DNA of 64,000 nucleotides from Pseudomonas furukawaii. Its GTDB lineage: Bacteria > Pseudomonadota > Gammaproteobacteria > Pseudomonadales > Pseudomonadaceae. The notes beneath the pieces are model-generated. The model was not told the origin of the DNA, searched no databases, and saw only the letters and a list, made by a program, of their open reading frames with translations. Both the position numbers and the translations under genes were made by a program. Positions 53,363 to 62,756 of the stretch are shown in pieces. Each line of letters starts with the position of its first letter. The stretch's first letter is position 1. The stretch spans positions 5,456,001-5,520,000 of the forward strand of contig NZ_AP014862.1 of assembly GCF_002355475.1 (NCBI RefSeq), read 5' to 3'.

Positions 53363-55702
53363 TCAGTCGGAGACGCTGAACTCCAGACGAGCGGTTTCTC
53401 CGCCCTCGTCCAGCACGCTCAGCTGGTGCCGGCCGCTTCGCCGCAACGCCTGCTCGAAGCGCTCGTCCGGTGCCGTCGAGAGCAGCGGCACCCCATCGAG
53501 GAACCACCAGCGCCGACCGCTGCCCCCCAGGGCCGACAGCGTCAGGCGAAGGGGCTCGGTGCTGGCCGATGGCCGGCGCACCAGGTCCCCCTCCCGGACA
53601 CCGACGATGGACAGCGGCGCGGCAGGCGGCGGCAACCGTGGAGGGCAGCTCGGCGAGAGGGCGGGCAGGCGCGCGCTGCGGCGCTCACGCCGGGGCAGCC
53701 AGGGGTCCAGCGGGGCCGGCCAGAGCACCAGCTCCCGGGCCGTGGCGCCCGGGCAGTCCGAGGCCACCTGCTGGCCTTGGGCGTTCGTCCAGAGGCGCTG
53801 GCGCAGACCGAGCCCCAGGGGCTGGTCGGCCGCCATGAGGGTGGGCGGCGTGGTGCCCTCCAGGGTCCAGGCGAAGCGCTGGCGGCGACAGTTGGGGTCG
53901 TCCCGCGCCATGGGTTGGCCCAGGGGCCAGCAGATGGCGGCTACTCCCACCTCGACCGGCTGCGGGTCGGCCGGAGGCGCGAGACCGCGCTGGGCGTCGC
54001 GGTTCACCAGGAGGTCGTGGACCTGCAGCAACAGCGGCGCCGCCGAGGCCAGGCCGAACTGGCCGGGCACGGGCGTGCCGTCGGGACGGCCGATCCACAC
54101 ACCGATCAGGTGGCGCGGCCCGACGCCGATGGCCCAGGCGTCGCGGAAGCCATAGCTGGTGCCGGTCTTCCAGGCCAGCACCGGACGCTGGGTCAACCGG
54201 GCGAGGGGGTCGCGGTCCGGACGCGCCTGGCCGGAAAGGATGCGGCGGACGATCCAGGCCGCGCCCGGTGACAGGAGGCGACGTTCCTGCAGCGCATCGC
54301 CGGGTTGCAGCCGCAGCCGGGCGACCCGACCGGCACGGGCGAAGGCGCTGTAGCCGCTGACCAGCTCCTCCAGCCGGCTGCCGGCGCCACCGAGGATCAG
54401 CGCCAGGTTCGGCTCGGCCGCCGCCGGCAGCGCCAGGGGCACGCCGACGTTGCGCAGCTCGCCGGCGAATCGCTTGGGCCCATAGGCCTCCAGCAGCTGC
54501 ACCGCCGGCAGGTTGAGGGACATGCCCAGGGCCTCGCTGGCGGACACCGGGCCGATGAAGCCGGCGGCGAAGTTGCCGGGCCGGTAATCGCCGTAGCGCC
54601 GGGGCACATCCTGCAGCAGGGATTCGGAGTGGATCAGGCCGGCGTCCAGGGCCATGCCGTAGAGGAAGGGCTTCAGGGTGGAACCCGGCGAGCGCAGGGA
54701 TTGCACCATATCCACATGGCCGAAGCGCTTCTCGTCGGCGATATCGACGGAGCCCAGGTAGGCCCGCACCGCCATGCTCTCGTGCTCCACCACCAGGATC
54801 GCGGCCGAGGTGCGCTCCGGCAGTCGCGCCCGCCAGCCCATCAGCAGGTCTTCCAGGCGCCGTTGCAAGGCGGCGTCCAGGGTGGTGCGAATCAGCGGCG
54901 GGCTGCCGGGCCGGTTCAGGCGACGGGCCAGCAGTGGCGCCAGGCTCGGCTCCTGGCGGGGCGCCAGCAGCACCGGCTCCTCGATGGCCTCGGTCACCGC
55001 GCCTTCGGGCCAGACGCCGAACCGCGCCAGGCGCCGCAGCACCTTGTCCCTTGCCGCTTGCGCCCGCCCCGGGTGGCGGTCGGGGCGCAGCCGGCTGGGG
55101 GCCTGGGGCAGCACCGCGAGCAACGCGGCCTCGGCGCGGGTCAGTTGCGAGGGTGGTTTTCCGAGGTAGGCCCAGCTCGCCGCCGCCACGCCCTGCAGGG
55201 TGCCGCCAAAGGGTGCGCGGTTGAGGTAGAGGGCGAGGATCTCGTCCTTGGACAGGTGCCATTCCAGCTGCGCCGTGCGCCAGAGCTGGCGCAGCTTGCC
55301 GGTCAGGGTCCGGGGATGCGGGTCCAGCAGGCGCGCGACCTGCATCGACAGGGTGCTGCCGCCGGAGAGCACGCGGCCGCCGCTGAGGTTGAGCCAGGCG
55401 GCACGCGCCAGCGCCAGGGGGTTCACCCCGGGATGCCGGTAGAACCAGCGGTCCTCGTAGGTCAGCAGGGCTTGCAGGTAGAAGGGCGAAACCTCCTCCT
55501 GGCGAATCGGGTAGCGCCACACGCCCTCGGCATCGGCGAAGCGCCAGAGGGGCGTGCCATCCTCCGCCAGCACCACCCGCGCCAGGTCGTCCTCGGGCAG
55601 CGGCAGCGGGAACAGCCGGTCGGCGGCCCAGAGCAGGACCAGCAGGGCCAGCGGGATGGCGAGCCAGGGGCGGCGTAGGTTGATGGGATTACGGGCACGC
55701 AT
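53363..55702 (-). CDS. pbpC: Penicillin-binding protein 1C
   Basis: This 779-residue bifunctional enzyme has an N-terminal membrane anchor (PWLAIPLALLVLLWAADRLF). The GT51 glycosyltransferase has the catalytic Glu in YEDRWFYRHPGVNPLALARA, GGSTLSMQVARLL and KDEILALYLNRAPFGG. The transpeptidase has SxxK in RSPGSTLKPFLYG, SxN in the SEALGMSLNLPAV region and KTGT in AWKTGTSYGFRDAW. A C-terminal BiPBP_C domain follows. PbpC genes usually neighbour yfhM; here a RAYT separates them by 0.65 kb. Confidence 0.95.
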   Translation of the reverse strand: MRARNPINLRRPWLAIPLALLVLLWAADRLFPLPLPEDDLARVVLAEDGTPLWRFADAEGVWRYPIRQEEVSPFYLQALLTYEDRWFYRHPGVNPLALARAAWLNLSGGRVLSGGSTLSMQVARLLDPHPRTLTGKLRQLWRTAQLEWHLSKDEILALYLNRAPFGGTLQGVAAASWAYLGKPPSQLTRAEAALLAVLPQAPSRLRPDRHPGRAQAARDKVLRRLARFGVWPEGAVTEAIEEPVLLAPRQEPSLAPLLARRLNRPGSPPLIRTTLDAALQRRLEDLLMGWRARLPERTSAAILVVEHESMAVRAYLGSVDIADEKRFGHVDMVQSLRSPGSTLKPFLYGMALDAGLIHSESLLQDVPRRYGDYRPGNFAAGFIGPVSASEALGMSLNLPAVQLLEAYGPKRFAGELRNVGVPLALPAAAEPNLALILGGAGSRLEELVSGYSAFARAGRVARLRLQPGDALQERRLLSPGAAWIVRRILSGQARPDRDPLARLTQRPVLAWKTGTSYGFRDAWAIGVGPRHLIGVWIGRPDGTPVPGQFGLASAAPLLLQVHDLLVNRDAQRGLAPPADPQPVEVGVAAICWPLGQPMARDDPNCRRQRFAWTLEGTTPPTLMAADQPLGLGLRQRLWTNAQGQQVASDCPGATARELVLWPAPLDPWLPRRERRSARLPALSPSCPPRLPPPAAPLSIVGVREGDLVRRPSASTEPLRLTLSALGGSGRRWWFLDGVPLLSTAPDERFEQALRRSGRHQLSVLDEGGETARLEFSVSD

Positions 55703-55718
55703 ACCGGCTCGATCCTGC

Positions 55719-55776
55719 CCCGGATTTCATCCGGGCTACCAATGCCGGGAGCTGCGTAGCCTGGATGCAATCCAGG
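55719..55776. repeat. Inverted pair of REP palindromes beside the RAYT gene
   Basis: A minus-strand unit at 55739-55719 reads GTAGCCCGGATGAAATCCGG plus G, and a plus-strand unit at 55756-55776 reads GTAGCCTGGATGCAATCCAG plus G. They match the pair at 8044-8104 and lie downstream of the RAYT stop, at the 3' side where REP substrates are usually found. Confidence 0.85.
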
Positions 55777-55819
55777 AATGGCGACCCCGCGAACCGATTC
55801 CGATCACTCCGCCGAGCCC

Positions 55820-56269
55820 TCACTCTCCCGCTCCTTTCACATCGGACGCCGCACCGCCCGCCCAATCGACCGGCAACTCGCCCCGCTCGACGAATCGATG
55901 AAAGCTGGACAGCGGCCAGTCACTCACCTTCGCCACCAGGCCATGTTTGACGGGATTGAAATGGATGTAGTCGACATGGGCTGCGTAGTCGCGTTCGTCT
56001 CGAATCATGTGTTCCCAGAACCGCCGCTGCCACAGGTTCGCCTCCCCCCTGTCGTTGAATGCCACACCTGCCTCCAACTGGCCACGGAGCGATGAGACGA
56101 ATGCGGACTTCAACCGACGCACCCGCGACGAGAACCCGCTATCACCGGGCGGCGGCGCCATCAGCCTATGCAGGTGGTCGGGCAGCACCACGATTGCCGG
56201 CAATCCAAAGGGTTCTCGGGCCATGGCCGACTTCAGGGCCTGCCTGAGCTCCGGGTGGAATCGGACCAT
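55820..56269 (-). CDS. REP-associated tyrosine transposase (RAYT), probably N-terminally short
   Basis: This 149-residue Y1 HUH nuclease has the metal-binding motif VVLPDHLHRLMAPP (His-Leu-His) and the C-terminal Tyr region YAAHVDYIHFNPVKHGLV with WPLSSFHRFV. RAYTs usually begin with a YFFTV-type strand, but here the protein starts at the helix MVRFHPELRQAL, so about 30 N-terminal residues appear to be missing. GGAGG is 7 bases before the ATG, so it may still be translated. REP palindromes flank it on both sides. It lies between pbpC and yfhM. Confidence 0.88.
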   Translation of the reverse strand: MVRFHPELRQALKSAMAREPFGLPAIVVLPDHLHRLMAPPPGDSGFSSRVRRLKSAFVSSLRGQLEAGVAFNDRGEANLWQRRFWEHMIRDERDYAAHVDYIHFNPVKHGLVAKVSDWPLSSFHRFVERGELPVDWAGGAASDVKGAGE

Positions 56270-56295
56270 CCTGCGACCTCCTTGTCGCTCGGCTC

Positions 56296-56316
56296 CCCGG
56301 ATTGCGTCCGGGCCGC
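56296..56316 (-). repeat. REP palindrome upstream of the RAYT gene
   Basis: The minus strand reads GCGGCCCGGACGCAATCCGG plus G, with the same palindrome core as the other REPs but a GCGG rather than GTAG tag. It lies in the gap between the yfhM stop and the RAYT start. Confidence 0.65.
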
Positions 56317-56349
56317 AGGTCCGCCCCTGTGGCCCGGTGCGATCCTCCC

Positions 56350-59300
56350 CTACTTCCCTTTCACCACCAGCCGCTCCGGCGTCTCGCCGATGGCCTGCCA
56401 GTTCGGCCGGTACATGGACTCCACGGTGGGCGGCGGGACACGGTAGGTGCCGGGGGTGACGGCGCGGGCCAGGTAGAGCAGGTGGGTGGTGTCGTACTCG
56501 CTGATGTCCAGGGCCGCCACGTAGCGGTCATCGCGGAACTCCTGGTGCTTGAGCGCGGCGTTCTGCATGGACTTCTGCCACTCCTTCACCGCGCCACTGG
56601 CGTCGTCGAGGCTGGCGGCGCTCTGGGCCAGGTTCTGGTTCTCCAGTTCGAGGCCCGCCGGCAGCAGGTCCACCACCAGGGCGTCGGGTACCCGCTCGCG
56701 GGCGGAGATCGCCAGGTGCACCAACACCAGCTCGCCGCTGTCGAGGTTGTCCAGATCGACGCGCTGGCCGTTGGCGCCGAGGAACTCGCGGCGGATTTCC
56801 AGGTTGTCGCCACCGGCACGGGGCGCCACTCGCGGGTAGCCGGACAGGGTCAGCTGCTGGTAGAGCGGGTCGCCGCCGCTTGCGGTCACGCTGAGGGGCT
56901 CGGCCAGCAGGGCACCGTCGAGCTTGAGGCCCGGTTGCTGGTCGCTCAGCTCGCGCTGCTGGTCCCCGGCCACAAGGCGCGCGCTCCAGGCGGGTTCGGG
57001 CTTGCCCAGCAAGCCGCGACCGGCGAGGAACAGGGCGTTGCGTTCCTGGGTGGAGAGCCAGCGTTCGCCGGCCAGCAGGTCGGACAGGCCGAACAGCCGC
57101 TCCTCGCGGACGCCCTTGGCCAGGTCGTGCTCCTCCAGCAGGGCGAGGATCAGCGCCTGGTCCCGCAGCGGGCTGCCGTAGTCGGCCAGCCAGTCGCGGC
57201 CTTGCCGCTGCACCCGCAGTCCCAGTTCCAGGGCCTGGTCGGCGCGGGGGGCGTCGCCCATCAGCCTGAAGGCCACCGCCAGCTGCACCAGGGGCAGCCC
57301 GGAGCGGGCGTCGGCGCGGCGTTCCCAGAGGCTGCGCAGGGCGCCGAGGGGCGCCTGCTGGCTGCGGGCGAGGACGTAGCCGGCGTAGGCCTGGACGGCG
57401 AAGCGGCTGTGGTCGATGTTCTGGCTGTAGCCGACCTCCACCAGGCTGCGCTCCTGCAGGTAGCGCAGCAGGCGCTCGCTGGCCTTCTTCAGGGGCTCGG
57501 GCGGCACGGCGAAGCCCTGGTCGCGGGCGCGCAGGAGGAAGTCGGTGACGTAGGCGGTCAACCAGTACTCCTCCTCGCCGTCAGCGCTCCAGAGGCCGAA
57601 GCTGCCGTTGTAGCGCTGCATGCCCAGCAGGCGCTCGACGCCGATCTCGATGGCCCTGCGGCGCTTGTCCTCGGACTCGCCCTCGATGCCCAGGCGCTGG
57701 AGGGTGGCGCCATCGGCATAGAGCGAGGGGTAGAGGCCGCTGGTGGTCTGCTCGGCACAGCCATAGGGATAGGCCTTGAGGGCGCGCACCTGCTCGCCGA
57801 GGTTCAACGGCGGTCGGCTGGAGAGCTGCAGCAGGGCTTCGCGGCCGTCGGGCTCGAAGGCGTCGAGGGTGCCGGCCGGCAGGCTCCAGGCATCGCCCTT
57901 GAGCACGGCACGGAACTGCCGCAACTGCGCCGGGTAGGCCGGGCGCACGCCCAGGGTCCAGTCGCGGCTGAAGGCCGGCAGGTTCTCGCCGGGCAGTTCC
58001 AGGCCGTTCACCGTCACCTTGAGGTTGCCCTGGCCGAAGCCGCCCACGGCGCGCACCGGAATGCGCAGGGTGGTGCGCTGGCCGTCGGCGAGCTGGATGG
58101 CCGCTGCCTGGCCCGCGCCACTCTGCACCAGATTCAGCTGGCCGCCGCTTTCCAGGTTCACATCCAGGCGCTGGGGCTTGCCGGAGAGGTTGGTCAGGTC
58201 CAGCGCCAGGGTGGTCTGGTCGCCGCCGGCGAGGAAGCGCGGCGCGGCCAGTTCCGCCACCAGGGGCGCGGCCACCAGGGTTCTGGCCTCGGCCATGCCG
58301 TAGCGTTCGTCGGTCCAGGCCTGGGCCATGAGCCGCAGCTCGCCGTTGAAGTCGGGGATGTCGAGGCTGACCTCGCCCCGGCCCTGCTCGTCCAGGGTCA
58401 CCGGCGCGCTCTGCAGGGCGACGATGGTGACGCTGGTCTGCGGGCGCTTGCCGCCACCGGCCAGGGCGGCGTCGCCACCGAAGGCCAGGGTCGCCAGGCG
58501 CCCCTGCCCGGCCTCGATCAACTGGCCGTAGACGTCCAGCTGGTCCGCGCCGTAGGCCTTGCGCCCGAACAGGTTGGCGAAGGGGTCGGGCGTGGCGTAG
58601 GAGGTGATATTGAGAATGCCGACATCCACCGCCGCCACCAGCACCCGCACCTGGGCGGGCACGCTGCCGTCGGCGTTGCGGGCCTGGACCTGGACCTTCA
58701 GCGGCTGCCTGGGCCGCATCTTCTCCGGGGCGCTGAGGCTGACGGCCAGCTTGCGCGGCGCCCGGTCCAGCGGAAGGTGCAGCAGGCCGACGGCGCGCTT
58801 GGGCGTGACGCTGGCCTTGCGCTCGCCGGGGCGGATCACCAGGGCGCTGACATAGAGGTCGTGGCGGGCCCAGTCACGGGCCAGGGGAATCTCGAACGTC
58901 TTGCCCTCGGCCGGCACCTCGATGGGTTGCCACCAGAGCGGGCCCTCGGACGACTCCACCAGCAGGTAGCCGTTGCCGGCGCTGGGCGGGGTGACCGTCA
59001 CCCGGGCGCTGTCGCCTTCGGCGTAGGCGGGCTTGTCCAGGGCCAGCTTGACCTGGTCGGGGCGCACGGCGCCGCCTTCGGCGTTGTCCTGCCAGCGGTA
59101 GCCGGCCCAGAAGCGCAGGCTGCTGACCAGGCCGGTAGCCGGGTCCTCCACTTCCACGCGATAGGGCCCCCACTCCACCGGAAAGCTGACCTTGGCGGTC
59201 CCGCCGGCGGCCACCGGCACCTGCTCCTCGGCGAGGTTCAGGTACTTCTCGTTGAAATGGTGGGTCCAGCCGTCGTTCTCGGAGTAGTTCCAGTAGTAGT

Positions 59301-61254
59301 CGCGGCGTTCGCGCACCAGGCGCACCTTGAGGTGGTCGGCGGCCAGCTTGTTGCCCTCGGCGTCGGCCACCAGCAGCTCGAACTCGGCGAGGCTGTCGGC
59401 ATCGGTTTCCTCGCCGTCGAACAGCGCGCGCAGCCCGGGCAGGCGCTCGGCGGGCCATACCGGCTGCACCAGGCGGCGGGTGATGGGCCGGCCGCCGGAC
59501 TCCTGCAGGCTGGCCTGGAGGATCAGTTGCAGCGGCGACCGGGCCTCGCTCCAGCGGGTCTCGATGTCGAGGGTGGCCTTGCCGTCGGCATCCAGCTGGG
59601 TTTCGTCCAGCTCGATGTCCTGCTTCAGCTCGCCTTCGGTGACGGAGCCGAACTGGTAACCCGGCAGGGCCTTGACCGCCTCCCGCAGCGGGCGGACGTA
59701 GAGCTGGCCGGTCAGGCGATTGCCGGAGGCCGGGGCGCCGTAGAGGTAGCGGCCCTCCACCTGGAAGCGGGCAGCCTCGCCCGGTGTGAAGGGCCGGTCG
59801 CGACCCTTGAGTTCCAGGGCCATGCGTTCGGGCAGGAAGTCCTCCACCAGGAACTCATGGAGCTGCGGCTTGCCGTCACCCAGGTCCATCAGCAGTTGCC
59901 AGCGTCCGGTGGGGGCCTCGGCGGCCAGTTCCAGGCGGTACTGGTAGAAGCCGTCCTCCCGGGGTTCCCAGACGAAGCGGCGGCTGACCTGCTCGTCCGG
60001 CCGGCGCACCTCGACGGTCACCGGCTGGGCCTTCACGGCGCGGCCATCGGCATCCCGCAGCAGGGCGTTGAGCAGCACGGTCTCGCCCGGCCGGTAGAGG
60101 TCGCGGGGGCCGAAGACGAAGAACTGCAGGGCGTGGCTGGCGGGGCCGGCGATGTCGAACTCGGCCAGGTCCAGGGCCGGCGCGGACAGGCGCAGCAGGC
60201 TGGTCTGCTCGCCCTGGCGGGCGATCAGCACCTCGGCCTTGGGCGGCAGCGCCAGTTCGGCGTGACCCTTGTCGTCGGTCTTGCCCTCGGCCAGTACGAG
60301 GCCCTCGCCGTTGAGCAGTTCCAGGGCGACGCCGGATTGGGCGGCGCCCCCTTCCAGGGCCTGGGTGAAGACGTCCAGACGGTCGCTGTAGCGGTGCGCG
60401 GAGAGGCCAATGTCGCTCAGGGTGAACAGGGTAGCCGGATTGGAGTAGTCGTAACTGCCAGCCTGCTTCATCACCGCCAGGTAGACGCCGGGCTGCTTCA
60501 TCGGCTCCAGGCCGGCGATGGGCAGCAGCAGGGTTTCCCGGGTATTGCGCGCGGGGTTGAGGTCGAAACGGCCGGTGTAGACCAGGTCCGCCAGCTTCAG
60601 CAGCTCACGGGACTCCCAGAGGTCGAGGGTGCCGCGCTTGCCCCAGCGGGCGAGGAAGCCGGGAAGCGCCTCGGCCTTCACCCGGAAGAAGTCCACGTCC
60701 ACCTTGTCCACGTTGAGGGCGATCACCGGCAGGCCCTCGGCCAGGCGGGTGGGCAGCAGCGAGCCACGGCTGGCGAAGCCGACGGTGGCCTGCAGGTCAC
60801 GGGTTTCCAGGCGGCTGACATGCTCGTCGGCCAGCCGCGCGTCGTTCACCGCGCGCAGGCCGGGGTCGATGGTCAGCACCAGCTTGCGCTTGGGCTCCAG
60901 GTGGCGCAGGCGAAGCTCCATCAGGTTGTCGGACAGCTCCCAGGCCCCATCCACCTTGCCGCTCTTGCTGTCCACCAGGTGCAGCCGCTCGGCGAAGGTC
61001 TGCTCGGGATCCAGGGGCACGGAGAAGGTCACCGACAGCGCGCTGGCGCCGTCCAGCTGCACCTCGGAGACATCGACCACCTTCAGCTCGCGGCCGGCAT
61101 AGCGCTGGGCCAGGGCCCGGGTATCGGCGGCGGACTTCGGCGCGACGGCCTCGGCGGCGGGCGGCGATGGGCTCGCCTCGTGCTCGGGGGTGGAGGAATC
61201 ACAGGCGCTGAGCAGGCTCAGCGCCAGGGCCAGAAGTAGTCCTTTCTTCGGCAT
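56350..61254 (-). CDS. yfhM: Bacterial alpha-2-macroglobulin lipoprotein YfhM
   Basis: This 1634-residue periplasmic protease trap has a lipoprotein signal (LLLALALSLLSACDSSTPEH, lipobox LSAC). It is followed by MG domains, a bait region and the thioester site YPYGCAEQTTSGLYPS (Cys1166-Gln1169), which is intact and could bond attacking proteases. The size and the C-terminal receptor-like domain match E. coli YfhM/ECAM. It is thought to work with PbpC, whose gene lies beyond the RAYT insertion, in protecting or repairing the cell wall. The residue after Cys is Asp, so inner-membrane retention is predicted. Confidence 0.96.
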   Translation of the reverse strand: MPKKGLLLALALSLLSACDSSTPEHEASPSPPAAEAVAPKSAADTRALAQRYAGRELKVVDVSEVQLDGASALSVTFSVPLDPEQTFAERLHLVDSKSGKVDGAWELSDNLMELRLRHLEPKRKLVLTIDPGLRAVNDARLADEHVSRLETRDLQATVGFASRGSLLPTRLAEGLPVIALNVDKVDVDFFRVKAEALPGFLARWGKRGTLDLWESRELLKLADLVYTGRFDLNPARNTRETLLLPIAGLEPMKQPGVYLAVMKQAGSYDYSNPATLFTLSDIGLSAHRYSDRLDVFTQALEGGAAQSGVALELLNGEGLVLAEGKTDDKGHAELALPPKAEVLIARQGEQTSLLRLSAPALDLAEFDIAGPASHALQFFVFGPRDLYRPGETVLLNALLRDADGRAVKAQPVTVEVRRPDEQVSRRFVWEPREDGFYQYRLELAAEAPTGRWQLLMDLGDGKPQLHEFLVEDFLPERMALELKGRDRPFTPGEAARFQVEGRYLYGAPASGNRLTGQLYVRPLREAVKALPGYQFGSVTEGELKQDIELDETQLDADGKATLDIETRWSEARSPLQLILQASLQESGGRPITRRLVQPVWPAERLPGLRALFDGEETDADSLAEFELLVADAEGNKLAADHLKVRLVRERRDYYWNYSENDGWTHHFNEKYLNLAEEQVPVAAGGTAKVSFPVEWGPYRVEVEDPATGLVSSLRFWAGYRWQDNAEGGAVRPDQVKLALDKPAYAEGDSARVTVTPPSAGNGYLLVESSEGPLWWQPIEVPAEGKTFEIPLARDWARHDLYVSALVIRPGERKASVTPKRAVGLLHLPLDRAPRKLAVSLSAPEKMRPRQPLKVQVQARNADGSVPAQVRVLVAAVDVGILNITSYATPDPFANLFGRKAYGADQLDVYGQLIEAGQGRLATLAFGGDAALAGGGKRPQTSVTIVALQSAPVTLDEQGRGEVSLDIPDFNGELRLMAQAWTDERYGMAEARTLVAAPLVAELAAPRFLAGGDQTTLALDLTNLSGKPQRLDVNLESGGQLNLVQSGAGQAAAIQLADGQRTTLRIPVRAVGGFGQGNLKVTVNGLELPGENLPAFSRDWTLGVRPAYPAQLRQFRAVLKGDAWSLPAGTLDAFEPDGREALLQLSSRPPLNLGEQVRALKAYPYGCAEQTTSGLYPSLYADGATLQRLGIEGESEDKRRRAIEIGVERLLGMQRYNGSFGLWSADGEEEYWLTAYVTDFLLRARDQGFAVPPEPLKKASERLLRYLQERSLVEVGYSQNIDHSRFAVQAYAGYVLARSQQAPLGALRSLWERRADARSGLPLVQLAVAFRLMGDAPRADQALELGLRVQRQGRDWLADYGSPLRDQALILALLEEHDLAKGVREERLFGLSDLLAGERWLSTQERNALFLAGRGLLGKPEPAWSARLVAGDQQRELSDQQPGLKLDGALLAEPLSVTASGGDPLYQQLTLSGYPRVAPRAGGDNLEIRREFLGANGQRVDLDNLDSGELVLVHLAISARERVPDALVVDLLPAGLELENQNLAQSAASLDDASGAVKEWQKSMQNAALKHQEFRDDRYVAALDISEYDTTHLLYLARAVTPGTYRVPPPTVESMYRPNWQAIGETPERLVVKGK

Positions 61255-61396
61255 GGCAGGCTCTCAAGGGGAGTGCATTCAAGGCGCGAACTATAGACCA
61301 GGGCGGGGGGTGCGCGCGCGGCCGGATGACGGTGGGTTCGGGCGGCCTTCCGGAGCGCTCGCGCCGCTATACTGCGCGGCTTGACTGGAGCCCTCC

Positions 61397-62746
61397 ATGA
61401 GCCATTTCGCCGACGCCTGGCGCCATCACCCGACCCACCGGAAGGTCTGGGCCCTGGCCGCCCCCATGATCCTCTCGAACATCTCGGTGCCGCTGGTGGC
61501 CCTGGTGGACAGCGCCGTGGTGGGCCACCTGCCCCACGCCCACCAGTTGGGCGCCGTGGCCGTGGGCAGCACGCTCTACACCCTGATGATCGGGGTGCTC
61601 GGCTTCCTGCGCATGGGCACCACCGGGTTCGCCGCCCAGGCTGCCGGCCGTGCCGATGGCGGCGCCCTGCGCCAGGTGCTGCTGCAGGGCCTGGGGCTGG
61701 CGCTGTTGCTGGCCCTGGCGCTGGGGCTGCTGGCGGTGCCCTTCAGCGGCTTCGCCTTGGGGTTGATGACGCCCTCGGCGGAGCTGGACCAGCTCACCCG
61801 GGAGTTCTTCCACCTGCGCCTGCTGGGGCTGCCGGCGGCCCTGGCCAACTACGCGCTGGTGGGCTGGTTCCTCGGCACCCAGAACGCCCGTGCGCCCCTG
61901 GCGATCCTGCTGGGCACCAACCTGGTGAACATCACCCTCGTGCTCGGGTTCGTCATCGGGCTGGACTGGGGCGTGGCCGGCGCGGCCAAGGCGGCGGTGC
62001 TGGCGGAATGGTGCGGGGCGGCCATCGGCCTGGCCCTGGCCCGGGGCGCCCTGCGTCGTCATCCGGGGCGCATCGCGTCGGGCGTGCTGCGGCGCTGGAG
62101 CAACTGGCGGCCGCTGCTGATGGTGAACCGGGATATCTTCATCCGCTCCCTGGCGCTGCAACTGGTGTTCTTCCTGCTGACGGTGCAGGGCGCGCGCCTG
62201 GGGGACGCTACGGTGGCGGCCAATGCGCTGCTGCTCAACGGCCTGCTGGTGACCGCCTATGCCCTGGACGGGCTGGCCCACGCGGTGGAAGCCCTCTGTG
62301 GCCACGCCATCGGCGCCGGCGACCGCGCCGGCCTGCGCCGCGCGCTGCTGGTGTCGGGCGCCTGGTCGCTGCTGGCAAGCCTGGGCTTCGCGCTGTTCTT
62401 CCTGCTGGCCGGTGGCCTGTTCATCGACCTGCAGAGCGATATCCCGGTGGTGCGCGAGGTGGCCCATGTCTACCTGCCCTACCTGGCGCTGCTGCCGCTG
62501 GTCGCGGTCTGGAGCTACCTGCTGGACGGCCTGTTCATCGGCGCCACCCGCGCGCGCGAGATGCGCGACGCCATGCTGCTGGCGGTGGCGCTCAGCCTGC
62601 CGCTGGGTTGGGGGCTACAGTTTCTCGGCAACCACGGCCTCTGGCTGGCCTTCCTCGCCTTCATGGCGATACGGGGACTCAGCCTGGGGGCCCTGGCCTG
62701 GCGATTGCACCGGCGCGACGCCTGGTTCGCGACCGGTCACGGATAA
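61397..62746 (+). CDS. MATE-family efflux transporter (DinF-like)
   Basis: This 449-residue protein has 12 predicted helices in two MatE halves. The first half contains LAAPMILSNISVPLVALVDS and LGFLRMGTTGFAAQAAGRAD, the DinF-type motif that replaces Asp in helix 1. The second half begins with FIRSLALQLVFFLLTVQGAR. DinF transporters export cationic drugs, bile salts or reactive compounds. The ATG at 61397 is the first in frame that gives MSHFADAWRHHPTHRK. Confidence 0.92.
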   Translation: MSHFADAWRHHPTHRKVWALAAPMILSNISVPLVALVDSAVVGHLPHAHQLGAVAVGSTLYTLMIGVLGFLRMGTTGFAAQAAGRADGGALRQVLLQGLGLALLLALALGLLAVPFSGFALGLMTPSAELDQLTREFFHLRLLGLPAALANYALVGWFLGTQNARAPLAILLGTNLVNITLVLGFVIGLDWGVAGAAKAAVLAEWCGAAIGLALARGALRRHPGRIASGVLRRWSNWRPLLMVNRDIFIRSLALQLVFFLLTVQGARLGDATVAANALLLNGLLVTAYALDGLAHAVEALCGHAIGAGDRAGLRRALLVSGAWSLLASLGFALFFLLAGGLFIDLQSDIPVVREVAHVYLPYLALLPLVAVWSYLLDGLFIGATRAREMRDAMLLAVALSLPLGWGLQFLGNHGLWLAFLAFMAIRGLSLGALAWRLHRRDAWFATGHG

Positions 62747-62756
62747 GGAGTAAAGG

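Noticed and set aside
56302-61239. 1645-codon plus-strand frame antisense to yfhM
   Set aside because: The Gly/Gln/Val/His-rich translation has no recognisable domain, while the minus strand has the lipobox and the CAEQ thioester.
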